Below, in pieces: positions 1 through 8,606 of a stretch of 64,000 nucleotides of DNA (positions are counted from its first letter, which is position 1; each line of letters opens with the position of its first letter). The stretch covers positions 1,116,001 to 1,180,000 of the forward strand of contig JACKAJ010000015.1 of the NCBI GenBank assembly GCA_020635135.1, in the 5' to 3' direction. This stretch comes from Halobacteriovoraceae bacterium (lineage in GTDB: Bacteria; Bdellovibrionota; Bacteriovoracia; Bacteriovoracales; Bacteriovoracaceae). Below the pieces are notes generated by a model. The model was not told the DNA's origin, did not search any database, and saw nothing but the letters and a program-made list of their open reading frames with translations. The position numbers and the translations under genes were made by a program.

Positions 1-830
1 GGCAATCCCATCCCCAATATTTTGATCCAAAAAATTTCTGAAATATTAATGTTGTTAGCTGCGACAACTTTATGGGGATCCCAAAACTCGAACGGACCGT
101 AAAACGTCCAGTTTGGACCCCTTAGGAATGTTCCAGTAATAATCAAAAACACCCAAAGAACAAGCCATCCAAACATAAACGTTGAAATAGCAAATTTTCT
201 CTCTTTGAAAGTATAGTAGCCATTTCCTTTAGGGTTGATGTCGATATAAGGAATTGCAATAAGACCAACAATAATTAATCCAGGAAGAAGAACCCCTGCA
301 ATCCAAGGGTCAAAATATACAAGCATTTCTTGTAATCCCAAAAAGTACCATGGGGCCTTAGCAGGGTTAGGAGCCCAGGTTGGGTTTGCTGGCTCTTCAA
401 GAGGCGCCTTGAAGAGTACTGACCAAGCAATCAAGAAAACCGTACCTAAAATTATTGTAAAAAGTTCTGTGTAAACTAGATTTGGCCAAGCCCAAACTTT
501 TTCACGATTTTCCGGAGTCCCTTCAATCGGAGGTTCTCCACTTTCAATTCTTTTATCGTTTTCAACTCCCTTGTAAAAGGAATACCAAGTGAGCCAGAAA
601 ACCAGTACAAGCAAAATTGTAATAGGAATATTATCTGGCCAGCTGATAATCGTAAAAAAGATTTTATCAGAAGCTGCCCATCCAAAAAACAAAACAACGA
701 CAGTTGCAAGAATCATAAAAAACTTTTTTGACCCAACAAATGTCATATTTTTTAGAGCGAGAAAGTACAGAATAATAGCGCCTGTAAACGAATAAACCGG
801 ATCAGAGACGATGTTAATAAACTCTTTCAT
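1..830 (-). CDS. Cytochrome b C-terminal subunit (subunit IV-like), partial
   Basis: The reading frame begins with ATG at 830 and stays open to the window edge, so the 3' end is missing. About 276 residues are visible. Several hydrophobic segments are present. The stretch APWYFLGLQEMLVYFDPW is the conserved quinol-site region of the C-terminal half of cytochrome b (subunit IV, PetD, of b6f). Family knowledge: with the Rieske protein and the N-terminal cytochrome b it forms the membrane quinol:cytochrome c oxidoreductase. It follows the b6-like gene after a 22-nt gap, so the cytochrome b is split into two genes. The product may carry extra C-terminal sequence, such as a cytochrome c domain, beyond the edge; this cannot be seen. 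Confidence 0.88.
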   Translation of the reverse strand, partial: MKEFINIVSDPVYSFTGAIILYFLALKNMTFVGSKKFFMILATVVVLFFGWAASDKIFFTIISWPDNIPITILLVLVFWLTWYSFYKGVENDKRIESGEPPIEGTPENREKVWAWPNLVYTELFTIILGTVFLIAWSVLFKAPLEEPANPTWAPNPAKAPWYFLGLQEMLVYFDPWIAGVLLPGLIIVGLIAIPYIDINPKGNGYYTFKERKFAISTFMFGWLVLWVFLIITGTFLRGPNWTFYGPFEFWDPHKVVAANNINISEIFWIKILGMGL

Positions 831-852
831 TCTTCTAAATTCCTTCTACTTT

Positions 853-1635
853 TTAAAGTGGTGCGGAAATCCCACCATCTTTTCTCACCCGCCAAAAGTG
901 AACCGCAATTAACAACGCCACAACGACTGGGATAAAAACGCAGTGGAGAATATAAAACCGCAATAAGGCTGCTTCACCAACAAACCTTCCACCTAATAAC
1001 TGAAAGCGAACGTCGTTTTTATCTGAGACTAAAACCATATCTCCAATTTGTGCAAGTGATGCTCCTGGACCACCATGCCCAAGAAACGGAGTCGCCTTTG
1101 CCATGTTTGAACCAACCGTAATCGCCCAAATAGCAAGTTGATCCCAAGGCAAAAGATAACCAGTAAATGAAAGAAGAAGAGTAAGAACTAGAAGAATAAC
1201 TCCGACACCCCAGTTAAATTCTCTGGGGGGTTTATAACTTCCTGTCATGAATACTCTAAACATATGAAGCCACACAGTGATAACCATTGCGTGAGCACCC
1301 CAACGATGAAGTTCTCGCATAATTCCCAAGGGCACGTGTTCACGAAGAGCAATGATATCGTTGTAAGCATATTCGGCTGTTGGACGGTAATAAAACATCA
1401 AGAGAATTCCCGTCACTGTTAAGGCTAAGAAAATAAAGAAGGTAAGCCCTCCCATGCACCAAGTGTACCCGAGCTGAACCCCTGATTTTTTCAACTTTAT
1501 GGGGTGGAGGTGAAGGAAAACGTTTCCAGCAACAACAGCAGCTCTATTTCTGGCATTGCTTGGAGGACCATGTCTAAAAATTGATTTCCAAATTTGAGTG
1601 TTTGCAACTTTCTTAGCAAAACTTTGTTTCGCCAT
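853..1635 (-). CDS. Cytochrome b, b6-type N-terminal subunit
   Basis: This 260-residue integral membrane protein is the haem-bearing half of a cytochrome bc complex. Haem-ligand histidines are H110 and H124 (spacing 14) and H231 and H246 (spacing 15). The 15-residue second spacing is the cytochrome b6 pattern; mitochondrial-type cytochrome b has 14. The PWDQLAIWA stretch and the four-helix pattern fit b6. Cys60 in YTWCMGGL aligns with the b6 cysteine that binds the extra haem c(i) covalently. The N-terminal extension (about 45 residues) is longer than in plastid b6. The gene lies between the Rieske gene and the subunit IV gene in one transcription unit. Confidence 0.93.
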   Translation of the reverse strand: MAKQSFAKKVANTQIWKSIFRHGPPSNARNRAAVVAGNVFLHLHPIKLKKSGVQLGYTWCMGGLTFFIFLALTVTGILLMFYYRPTAEYAYNDIIALREHVPLGIMRELHRWGAHAMVITVWLHMFRVFMTGSYKPPREFNWGVGVILLVLTLLLSFTGYLLPWDQLAIWAITVGSNMAKATPFLGHGGPGASLAQIGDMVLVSDKNDVRFQLLGGRFVGEAALLRFYILHCVFIPVVVALLIAVHFWRVRKDGGISAPL

Positions 1636-1659
1636 AACAATTAACCTTTTATCAAATAA

Positions 1660-2163
1660 TCAAACTGATATGAATGCTCCAGGGAGTCCCCACTGGCCTT
1701 TTTCATAACGGTATACTTTTGTTTTATCGACTATAATTTGTCCCGAAGGATTTAGTGAAACTTTGAATCTTTCCAATGGTCGAGGCGCTGGGCCTTCAAA
1801 GTTAATTCCGTTGGGATAATAACCAGAACCATGACAAGGGCATTTAAATTTATTTTCTGCTGGCAACCAAGTTGGAACACAACCTAAGTGAGTACAGATA
1901 TTAGACATCGCTACTAAGCGACCTTCATGTTTATAAATCCAAACGCCATAAACATTTTTCCATCTTTCATCAACACCTTCGTCATAATCTTCAGGTCGAC
2001 CAGCAACAAAATCCATAGGAGGTTCAAAAACGACATTGGGATAAAGATATCTAAAAATTAAACTCAACATTCCGCCTGCAGCAGCAGCAAATGTAATCCA
2101 CGCTACAGACAGATAACTAAAAAACTCTCGACGGTTTAAACTCGTTCTATTAATACTTGTCAT
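1660..2163 (-). CDS. Rieske 2Fe-2S subunit of the bc complex
   Basis: This is the iron-sulfur subunit that takes an electron from quinol and passes it to the cytochrome c side. Numbered from the ATG at 2163, cluster box 1 is CTHLGC (ligands C90 and H92, disulfide C95) and box 2 is CPCHGS (ligands C108 and H111, disulfide C110). The N terminus has a Tat-like motif (LNRREFFSYL) followed by a membrane anchor at about residues 18-38. An in-frame ATG exists at 2196, but AAGGAG lies 12 nt upstream of 2163 and falls inside the longer version, so 2163 is preferred (167 residues). The gene starts the cytochrome bc operon. Confidence 0.93.
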   Translation of the reverse strand: MTSINRTSLNRREFFSYLSVAWITFAAAAGGMLSLIFRYLYPNVVFEPPMDFVAGRPEDYDEGVDERWKNVYGVWIYKHEGRLVAMSNICTHLGCVPTWLPAENKFKCPCHGSGYYPNGINFEGPAPRPLERFKVSLNPSGQIIVDKTKVYRYEKGQWGLPGAFISV

Positions 2164-2268
2164 CTTTGGGGAAAGCTCCTTGCCATTTAAATACACTACT
2201 TTGGCTTATTTGTAAGCAAGAGTTAATACATTCTAAGACGTTGTAATTTCTCGTATTATCTTTGTTTT

Positions 2269-3114
2269 TCATTGTTTTTTCAACTCAATTAACACTTGTT
2301 TGGCATTTGTTGAAACAACTAAGTTGGGATCAGTTTCTGAAACTTTTTTAATTAGCTTAACCAAATCATCTGGAGGATTTTTCATCTTAAGCGTTGCGCG
2401 AAGGACATTCAGTTTCCATGAGTTCATTTGATCGGCGTTAAACGAATTTTCTTTTTTATTTTCCAGTAAAATCTCTTCCACCAAGCTTTTTCCAGCAAAA
2501 TCGCCATAAAAAAGTAATCCCGTCGCTGCTGTGTACTGTAAATTTTTGTCAGAGCTTTGCAGAAATGCCCCTATAGAAGCTTTTGCCTCCATTATTTTGT
2601 GTTGCGAAAGAGTGAGTATAGCAACTTGTTGAATTCCACTATCTTCATTTCCCAAAAGCTCGATGAGTTTTTTGTAATCTATTTCCGAATTATGCGGCAT
2701 ATTACCTATTGCCACAATGCAGTTAAATAAAATTTCCTTATCATTCTCATTAAGAGCTCTATTCAAAAGAGGAATAACATTGGGATCTTTGAGAGATCCG
2801 AGGGCTATAACCAAAAAATTTTTCGTACGAAAATCTTGAGATGAATCATAGAGTCCACTCAGCTGGTCAATAAGCCAGGGAATGTCTTCTTCTGGAATTT
2901 CATCAGTCGATATGTATTTTGAGAGTTCATAGGCAGCAACCCACCGGTTGCCAAATGTCTTAGAATGCATTTCTTCAACAAGTTTTTTATACCCAGAAGG
3001 AGCTCCGAGCATTTTTGTTATGGCCCAGATAATTAGAGCCCCGCCAATGACGATTGCAAAGGGAATGGCTATTCCTGAAATCGCAGACTTATTAATTTTC
3101 TGTTCATCTCCCAT
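2269..3114 (-). CDS. Membrane-anchored HEAT-repeat-like protein
   Basis: From ATG 3114 the product is about 281 residues, with one membrane segment near residues 12-32 and then a long alpha-helical region. That region has HEAT-like units (for example ALGSLKDPNVIPLLNRAL and AIGNMPHNSEIDYKKLIELL). Such repeats usually make a protein-binding solenoid. An upstream in-frame ATG at 3240 would add 42 residues, but AGGA lies 6 nt before the 3114 ATG, which has the better context. It sits upstream of the Rieske gene on the same strand with a gap of about 100 nt, so it may help assemble or hold the bc complex. That role is inferred from position only. Confidence 0.7.
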   Translation of the reverse strand: MGDEQKINKSAISGIAIPFAIVIGGALIIWAITKMLGAPSGYKKLVEEMHSKTFGNRWVAAYELSKYISTDEIPEEDIPWLIDQLSGLYDSSQDFRTKNFLVIALGSLKDPNVIPLLNRALNENDKEILFNCIVAIGNMPHNSEIDYKKLIELLGNEDSGIQQVAILTLSQHKIMEAKASIGAFLQSSDKNLQYTAATGLLFYGDFAGKSLVEEILLENKKENSFNADQMNSWKLNVLRATLKMKNPPDDLVKLIKKVSETDPNLVVSTNAKQVLIELKKQ

Positions 3115-3248
3115 AATTATTCCTGGGCTCAAATTAAAAGTTTTGGTATACCGACAAACAAATGGGGTTTGTTCAATTGCTTTAGCATTACCAGAAGAGT
3201 ATGTTTCCATGAATAAATGAGAAACGTAACAAAAAGTCAATTTAAACT

Positions 3249-3800
3249 ATGGCCTACTTATTAAGAATTCTTTTATTCATCATGTATCTTGGAATTTTGG
3301 CAACAATTCTTAGTGCCTTGAGTTTCATCAGTCTTCCTGTTGGGCATATCGAACTTGCAATTCCCTCAATGCTTTACATAATTTTTATCCAAGCATTCAC
3401 AATGTTCTATTTTATTGGCGTCAATCGCTTAGTTGAAAATGTGCACGGAATTCTCCACTCGGGAGCAAATGAAAATTTGAAAGAACTTTTTGATAATCCT
3501 CCAGGGGATCTCACTGAATACATAAAAAAAGTAAACAGATTTCACTACCTAACTAAATTGGCCAAGCGCCAGACTATTCCATGGACCGCCTTGATTCTTG
3601 TCTTGGGTTCAATTGGTTTTCTGCTAGGCGGGGCTCATCACACAGGTCTAGTTGATAAAACTGTTCACTCTGGAGTTATCTATGGATTTTTCGTCGCTGT
3701 AACCATAGGTTTTATCAAACAATGGAGCTATCTCGGCAAAGACCATAAAGTTCTCAAAGAAATTAAAGATCTTTTCCAAATCCCTCATCACCAGATGTAG
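3249..3800 (+). CDS. Membrane protein of unknown function
   Basis: This 183-residue protein has four likely membrane segments: about residues 5-27, 35-57, 112-132 and 145-162. A soluble loop of about 50 residues lies between the second and third and contains NVHGILHSGANENLKELFDNPPGD. It is transcribed away from the HEAT-repeat gene, leaving only about 135 nt for both promoters. I do not recognise the family. The TM-loop-TM layout and the neighbouring respiratory operon make an energy-metabolism link possible but unproven. Confidence 0.72.
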   Translation: MAYLLRILLFIMYLGILATILSALSFISLPVGHIELAIPSMLYIIFIQAFTMFYFIGVNRLVENVHGILHSGANENLKELFDNPPGDLTEYIKKVNRFHYLTKLAKRQTIPWTALILVLGSIGFLLGGAHHTGLVDKTVHSGVIYGFFVAVTIGFIKQWSYLGKDHKVLKEIKDLFQIPHHQM

Positions 3801-3874
3801 AGCCAATTTAGCGGGCATTTCCACATACTTTGGGAATTTATTAATTTTTCAAGGACAAATCCGATAAGTTTCGT

Positions 3875-5458
3875 ATGAAAATATCTGGGTTTCTCGTCAT
3901 TTTGATTTTTTGTAAGCTTCTATTTGCTGAAGTCAGTATTACTTCTCAATATTTTCAAGACCTTAAAGAAATTGAAATCCTTGAACTCATGAAGAATTCT
4001 CCTCAATTCCAGCAGTGCCAAGGTCTTGCAGGTGATCCCACACAATTTGAAACCGATGAACAGTTTGAAAAATTTAGTGAATGTTTTGTCCAAGATCTCA
4101 GCAAAGAGGACTTAACTAAAATTAATAACAAACTCAAACTCGTCCAATCAAAACTTATCTCAAGTCCTGAGACAAAAAATATTCGCAAGTATCTTCAAAA
4201 GAGATTACAAGAAGGACTGTATGGAGAAAATTTTTCTTCAAAAAAACTGAATAAATTTAAACATGTCGATCAAGACACTTTTCTCAAATTATATAAAAGC
4301 CATATTGGAAAAACTATTAATTTAAATTTAGCTGAGTATTGCCTGACAGAAAACTACTCTGATAGCCAAGACAAAAATATTTATACTCGCTTACGAGCAG
4401 GCCTCGAAAAATTTAAAAACATGAGTGCATCTGATTTCCAAAAAACAAAAGCCAATTTTGAAGAATGTGTTAGTGAAATTAAAAAGACCAAAGCTTGTGA
4501 TGATCTCGAAAAAGATAGCTCTAGTAAATTGAAACGCCTGTGTTTTCTTAAATCACGGCTTAGAAATTATTATGGATTACTGAACCAAGTTGACTCTAAT
4601 CAAAAACTTGTCCGTCAGCTTCGAAACTCTCCACGAGTCTTTTCAGATTCTATTGTTGAAGAAAATTCGTATCGCGAAGGTGCTTCTGAAGGAGAGAAAA
4701 AAATAGATGATTTAACAGCCCTAAGCCTTAGTGATGTCAACGAAGCACTCACTGACGACAAATCTGAATATTTCAAATTAAGTGGTGAAAACTTTTCAAA
4801 AGTTTGCCTTGAACATCTTAACGAAGAAGAATGTAAAAAATTTGTTAACATTGATGAAGGTAAAGCTCTTAATGAATTAAAACTTAAAATAAATTTACAA
4901 TATTCATTAATGCAAAAACAAATTGAAAATGAAGAAGATAAAGAAAAAATTCTTAAAAGACTAGAAGATGAAGGTCTTGCGATTAGTGAAGATGAAAAGG
5001 AAGAATTGAATACATTAGATCTTTCGGCGATAAAGAAAAAAATAAGCGAAAAATATCAAAATCAAAAAATTTCCATTATCCATGAAATTAATGCCAAACT
5101 TGAAGAGCAGACTCTTAAAGCAAATAAAAATCTGCGAGATTCACAAAAAGAACTCAAAGCAAAACAAGAAAATCTTACAAGTAAGGGAGACGACATAAAA
5201 GGATTGGTTCTCTACTCTAATTTTGTTTCACAGGTATTCGGAATTAAAGACACTGAATCACAAGAAATAATGGGGTTTAATACAACTCCAATATATAGAG
5301 AGCATCTCGATTATGAACAAAAATATCCCAAAGTTGATCGAGATGCCTATAAATGGATACAAAACCTAGATGTTCAAAGAGCTCCTGCTAGTGGCAGTGA
5401 ATCAAATAAAGAAAAAACATTCAAGAATTTCTTAGAAGAACTCTTTTCTTCAGATTGA
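3875..5458 (+). CDS. Secreted helical protein of unknown function
   Basis: The 527-residue product begins with a clear signal peptide (about residues 1-18, cleavage after LLFA). The rest is Lys/Glu-rich, with long helical and coiled-coil stretches, strongest at about 330-440. Paired cysteines (for example FQQC, SECF, AEYC, FEEC, KACDD, RLCF) suggest disulfides in an exported protein. No enzymatic motif is visible. Its stop (5456-5458) overlaps the 3' end of the convergent gene by nine bases. I do not recognise the family. Confidence 0.7.
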   Translation: MKISGFLVILIFCKLLFAEVSITSQYFQDLKEIEILELMKNSPQFQQCQGLAGDPTQFETDEQFEKFSECFVQDLSKEDLTKINNKLKLVQSKLISSPETKNIRKYLQKRLQEGLYGENFSSKKLNKFKHVDQDTFLKLYKSHIGKTINLNLAEYCLTENYSDSQDKNIYTRLRAGLEKFKNMSASDFQKTKANFEECVSEIKKTKACDDLEKDSSSKLKRLCFLKSRLRNYYGLLNQVDSNQKLVRQLRNSPRVFSDSIVEENSYREGASEGEKKIDDLTALSLSDVNEALTDDKSEYFKLSGENFSKVCLEHLNEEECKKFVNIDEGKALNELKLKINLQYSLMQKQIENEEDKEKILKRLEDEGLAISEDEKEELNTLDLSAIKKKISEKYQNQKISIIHEINAKLEEQTLKANKNLRDSQKELKAKQENLTSKGDDIKGLVLYSNFVSQVFGIKDTESQEIMGFNTTPIYREHLDYEQKYPKVDRDAYKWIQNLDVQRAPASGSESNKEKTFKNFLEELFSSD

Positions 5459-6754
5459 TTTAATCCAAATGAATACTTTACTTTGTCCTTCAGGGCTGGG
5501 TTGATTTGTTTTCGAAACATAAAGGCGAGATTGTTCATCTAGTGTCTGTAGCGAATCCAGAAAATTATTCAATTTCTGATCGGAAACAAGAAGATTAAAA
5601 TAGACCCCTCCTGGTATTTTTTGTCCAGGCTTAACACGACCAAAAGGTTTAGCATCAATTTCAGTCATTAATTTATTAACTTTCGATTTAATTTCCTCTG
5701 GATCAACGTTATTCATAATTATTCGATAAGCCTTATTTCTTCCGTAAATTCGATCTCGAAAATATCCTCCTTTCTCTCCTTCTTCATAGACTGAAGAATC
5801 GTTTTCCGTCACATAAAGACTTTGAGGAAGTTCTCCTGCAGTCATGACCATAACTTCAGACTCAACCCCTTCTCGTTCTTCTTGAATAAAAGGAATATCT
5901 TCTTTCTCTTCGTTCTCTAATTTTTCAATTTCATCTTCAGTTAGATTAATATTTCTTTCAACAATTTTTGTATCTTTGAATGTTAGGTTTCGATCCAACC
6001 AAAAAAAATCGGGTTCATAGATATCAATTTTCCCAGATAAATGTTTATTATAATAATTATTGGCCGTTCTAAACAAAGCAAAGGCCAGGGCGAGTGAAAT
6101 GAGAATGAGCAAGCTATCAAAAAAAATCTTTTTCAATCGAAAAGTATTTTCGATATAAACTTTCTCGTTTCGAGAAAAATCTTGTTTCTTTTTAAAAGAT
6201 TTAACCTTGGATTCCCATTCAGGGTAAAGAATAAATTCCAAAGACTTAAAAACTTCGCTTTGAGGGCATTCTCTGAATATCTCTTCGACATCTACTTGAT
6301 TCTCACTCTTTTCAATAAAGTAATTTATATCTTGAATATTTTTAGTCAGAAAGTCACCTTCAATAAAACTATCGAGTTTACTTGCAATCCCGACTTCATC
6401 TAAGTGTTTCTTGAAAATATCAATAAATCTGGAATCTTCGATGGCAAATGTCTCTAAGACCTCTTTGATCTTTAATCTTTTGAAAATAAAACAATACAGT
6501 ATAAATTTGTTTTCAAGCCAATCAAACCAAGCCTTTAATGGCTCGACCTCAAGAGAATGTTTTATTTTGTGAATGCGAACGGAAAAATCTGCCGGTTTGT
6601 CGAGTTCAAAAAAAACATTTTGAAAAAAGTCATCTATCTCAACCTTAAATTTATCTTTCCAGAGAGTCTCTGAGACTTCAAGATTTAGCCAATTTACAAA
6701 GTGCTTATAATCAGCTTCGCTTAAATTTCCGCTAGTTGCTTCATGATCGGTCAT
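5450..6754 (-). CDS. Single-pass membrane protein of unknown function
   Basis: Starting at ATG 6754, with AGAGGG just upstream (a longer frame begins at 6781), the product is about 434 residues. The N-terminal half (1-205) is acidic, helical and probably cytoplasmic. One membrane segment lies at about 212-232 (FFDSLLILISLALAFALF). The C-terminal 200 residues would be periplasmic and include a very acidic linker (LTEDEIEKLENEEKEDIPF) before a compact domain. The bitopic layout resembles anti-sigma factors or Tol/GspL-type couplers, but no diagnostic motif was found. It converges on the secreted protein gene downstream. Confidence 0.68.
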   Translation of the reverse strand: MTDHEATSGNLSEADYKHFVNWLNLEVSETLWKDKFKVEIDDFFQNVFFELDKPADFSVRIHKIKHSLEVEPLKAWFDWLENKFILYCFIFKRLKIKEVLETFAIEDSRFIDIFKKHLDEVGIASKLDSFIEGDFLTKNIQDINYFIEKSENQVDVEEIFRECPQSEVFKSLEFILYPEWESKVKSFKKKQDFSRNEKVYIENTFRLKKIFFDSLLILISLALAFALFRTANNYYNKHLSGKIDIYEPDFFWLDRNLTFKDTKIVERNINLTEDEIEKLENEEKEDIPFIQEEREGVESEVMVMTAGELPQSLYVTENDSSVYEEGEKGGYFRDRIYGRNKAYRIIMNNVDPEEIKSKVNKLMTEIDAKPFGRVKPGQKIPGGVYFNLLVSDQKLNNFLDSLQTLDEQSRLYVSKTNQPSPEGQSKVFIWIKSI

Positions 6755-6859
6755 GATTGCCCTCTTGTACTCAGCGCACAATCACCTCTACCATATAAAA
6801 TAAGGCAAGGCTTCTCCTCCTATATTAATTGGGGAGGGCTAAAATAGAAAGGTTATTTT

Positions 6860-7279
6860 ATGTCCGTTCAAGGTTCGGCAACATACAGAAGAGCGCAAGA
6901 AGCCCAGGTTCGCCAGGCTCAAAAAGACCTTGCTAATGAAAAACTTGCTCACAATAGGAATATCCAAAATTTAAGAATCCAGCATGAGAAAGATTTAGAG
7001 AAACTTCGCCAAGATTACAAACTACAAATTGATCGCGAACAATCTAAACTAGAAAAAGAACTTCATACAGTTCGAAATAAATACGAAACAATGTTAAAAC
7101 AAGAGGGAGAGCGGTTCAATGAAGAACTTGCTCAACTCAAAGAAAACCAAAATGATAAAGTTTCAGAAATATCAGAATCACATCAAAATCAAATTGCTGA
7201 ACTTGAAAACGAACAAAAAAACTTCATAGAAAACTACAAAAATCAAAAAAGTCTACAACAAGAAAAAATGAAATCTTAA
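6860..7279 (+). CDS. Coiled-coil protein
   Basis: This 139-residue protein is almost entirely charged heptads (Lys, Glu, Gln, Asn and Leu at regular spacing from about residue 10 to 130), a continuous coiled coil without membrane segment or signal peptide. It sits 17 nt upstream of the FliG-like gene on the same strand, so the two are probably co-expressed. By analogy with FliH/FliJ-type rods it could be a structural partner, but that is inference; the sequence itself shows only the coiled coil. Confidence 0.7.
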   Translation: MSVQGSATYRRAQEAQVRQAQKDLANEKLAHNRNIQNLRIQHEKDLEKLRQDYKLQIDREQSKLEKELHTVRNKYETMLKQEGERFNEELAQLKENQNDKVSEISESHQNQIAELENEQKNFIENYKNQKSLQQEKMKS

Positions 7280-7296
7280 ACTCATAGGAGAAATTT

Positions 7297-7713
7297 GTGA
7301 GTGAAAATAAAGGAATCTTCTTAAATGGTAAAAATCAAGCTATTGAGATATTGAGACATCTCAACCAATCGGAAAAAGGAAGAATTCTTGATAATTTGAA
7401 GTTGCGAAACCCCTCAATGGCCTATGAGTTGCTTGTTAATAGCTATACCTTCGAAGACATTATGCATTCGGAGCAAAACACTCTTGGAACAGTTCTGGAA
7501 TACGCTAGTGCTCCCATAATTGGAATTGCCATTAAATTTCTTTCAAAAGATTTTCAAAAGAAAATTCTTAAAAATATGAACCGAGTTAAAGCAGAAGAAG
7601 CTTTTCAGGTTTTTCAAACTAGAAACACTTCGATTGATGAATCGACAAAGGCTCAGGAAAAAATTCTCGAGATCGCTTCAGAATTAATTAAAAGAAAAAT
7701 TATTACTCTTTAA
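7297..7713 (+). CDS. Short FliG-like protein
   Basis: The 138-residue product starts with GTG at 7297, with AGGAG 7 nt upstream. Residues 13-55 (AIEILRHLNQSEKGRILDNL, then YTFEDIM) resemble the end of the FliG middle domain. Residues 55-138 follow the FliG C-terminal pattern, including AIKFLSKDFQKKILKNM and a closing KAQEKILEIASELIKRKI, where FliG has a similar final helix ending in GEIVI. Full FliG is about 330 residues, so the N-terminal FliF-binding domain is missing. The acidic pair of the torque helix does not seem conserved (EEAFQVFQTRN there). It probably acts as an adaptor rather than the rotor protein itself. Its stop shares a TTAA with the convergent Ppx/GppA gene. Confidence 0.72.
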   Translation: MSENKGIFLNGKNQAIEILRHLNQSEKGRILDNLKLRNPSMAYELLVNSYTFEDIMHSEQNTLGTVLEYASAPIIGIAIKFLSKDFQKKILKNMNRVKAEEAFQVFQTRNTSIDESTKAQEKILEIASELIKRKIITL

Positions 7714-8603
7714 GAATCTTGAATGAGACCGTGGACTAGTCCATTGGTTGAAATGATAAATTCATTAATATTCAGCTTTTTGAATATCTGATCAGCTACA
7801 AAGAAACCACTCTTGATAACCTTCACTCGCTTGCCCAAAAAAGGATAAGCCTCATCAAGCTCTTCAATCGACTTAGTTTGGATACGATTCAATAACTGTT
7901 GAAAACTCTGATACGAGATCTTTAGTCCATGAATACTTCTTTCATCAAAGTCTTTTTTATCTAAGTAAATATTAGCGATTGAAGTCATCGTTCCAGCTAG
8001 TGCGACGAGCTCTAAGTTTTCAAACTCATCAAATTCAAACTTTTGATAAATGTCCTTTAATCTTTCTTCAATCGAACCATCTATTTGCCAATTAGAAACT
8101 CGAACTGAGCCCATAGGCAGGCTAATAGTTTTTAAAATTTGAAATGGATTTTTTTGAATTTTAATTAATTCACTCGAAGCCCCGCCGATATCCAACGCCA
8201 CAAACTCGTTAGATTTAACAGGACAATTGCCTAATAAAATACCTTTGGCACTGTAGTAAGCTTCTTTATCTGCTGGAATAATCAAAATTTTGAGTCCTAA
8301 AGTTTTTTCAACTTTTGTATAAAACTCACGTGCATTTCCAGCTACTCTCGAAGCTTCTGTTGCTGTCACCTTAACACTTTCAGCATTTAACCCTGCTTCT
8401 TTCACAAATTCGCAACATTTTTTCAAAGCATCGAAAGTTTCTTCCATAGCTTCATTTAGAAACTTTTTATTGCGATCAAGATCTCTCCCTAACCCCGTTA
8501 CAAATTGCTCTCTTCTCAACTGAGTAAATGTTTTATCAGGCTCTAATTTCCCCAAAAGGAATTGAACTGTATTAGATCCGATATCAATAGACGATTTAAT
8601 CAT
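7710..8603 (-). CDS. Ppx/GppA-family phosphatase
   Basis: This 297-residue protein has the actin-like ATPase fold of exopolyphosphatase/pppGpp phosphatase. The phosphate-1 motif is SIDIGSNTVQFLL at the N terminus, and ALDIGGASSELIKI near residue 140 is the phosphate-2 motif. The family cleaves inorganic polyphosphate or converts pppGpp to ppGpp. It is about 300 residues, lacking the C-terminal HD-like domain of the 500-residue enzymes. It starts 3 nt after the AsmA-like gene ends and closes the long glmU-to-ppx gene run. Substrate preference cannot be read from sequence. Confidence 0.85.
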   Translation of the reverse strand: MIKSSIDIGSNTVQFLLGKLEPDKTFTQLRREQFVTGLGRDLDRNKKFLNEAMEETFDALKKCCEFVKEAGLNAESVKVTATEASRVAGNAREFYTKVEKTLGLKILIIPADKEAYYSAKGILLGNCPVKSNEFVALDIGGASSELIKIQKNPFQILKTISLPMGSVRVSNWQIDGSIEERLKDIYQKFEFDEFENLELVALAGTMTSIANIYLDKKDFDERSIHGLKISYQSFQQLLNRIQTKSIEELDEAYPFLGKRVKVIKSGFFVADQIFKKLNINEFIISTNGLVHGLIQDS

Positions 8604-8606
8604 AAT

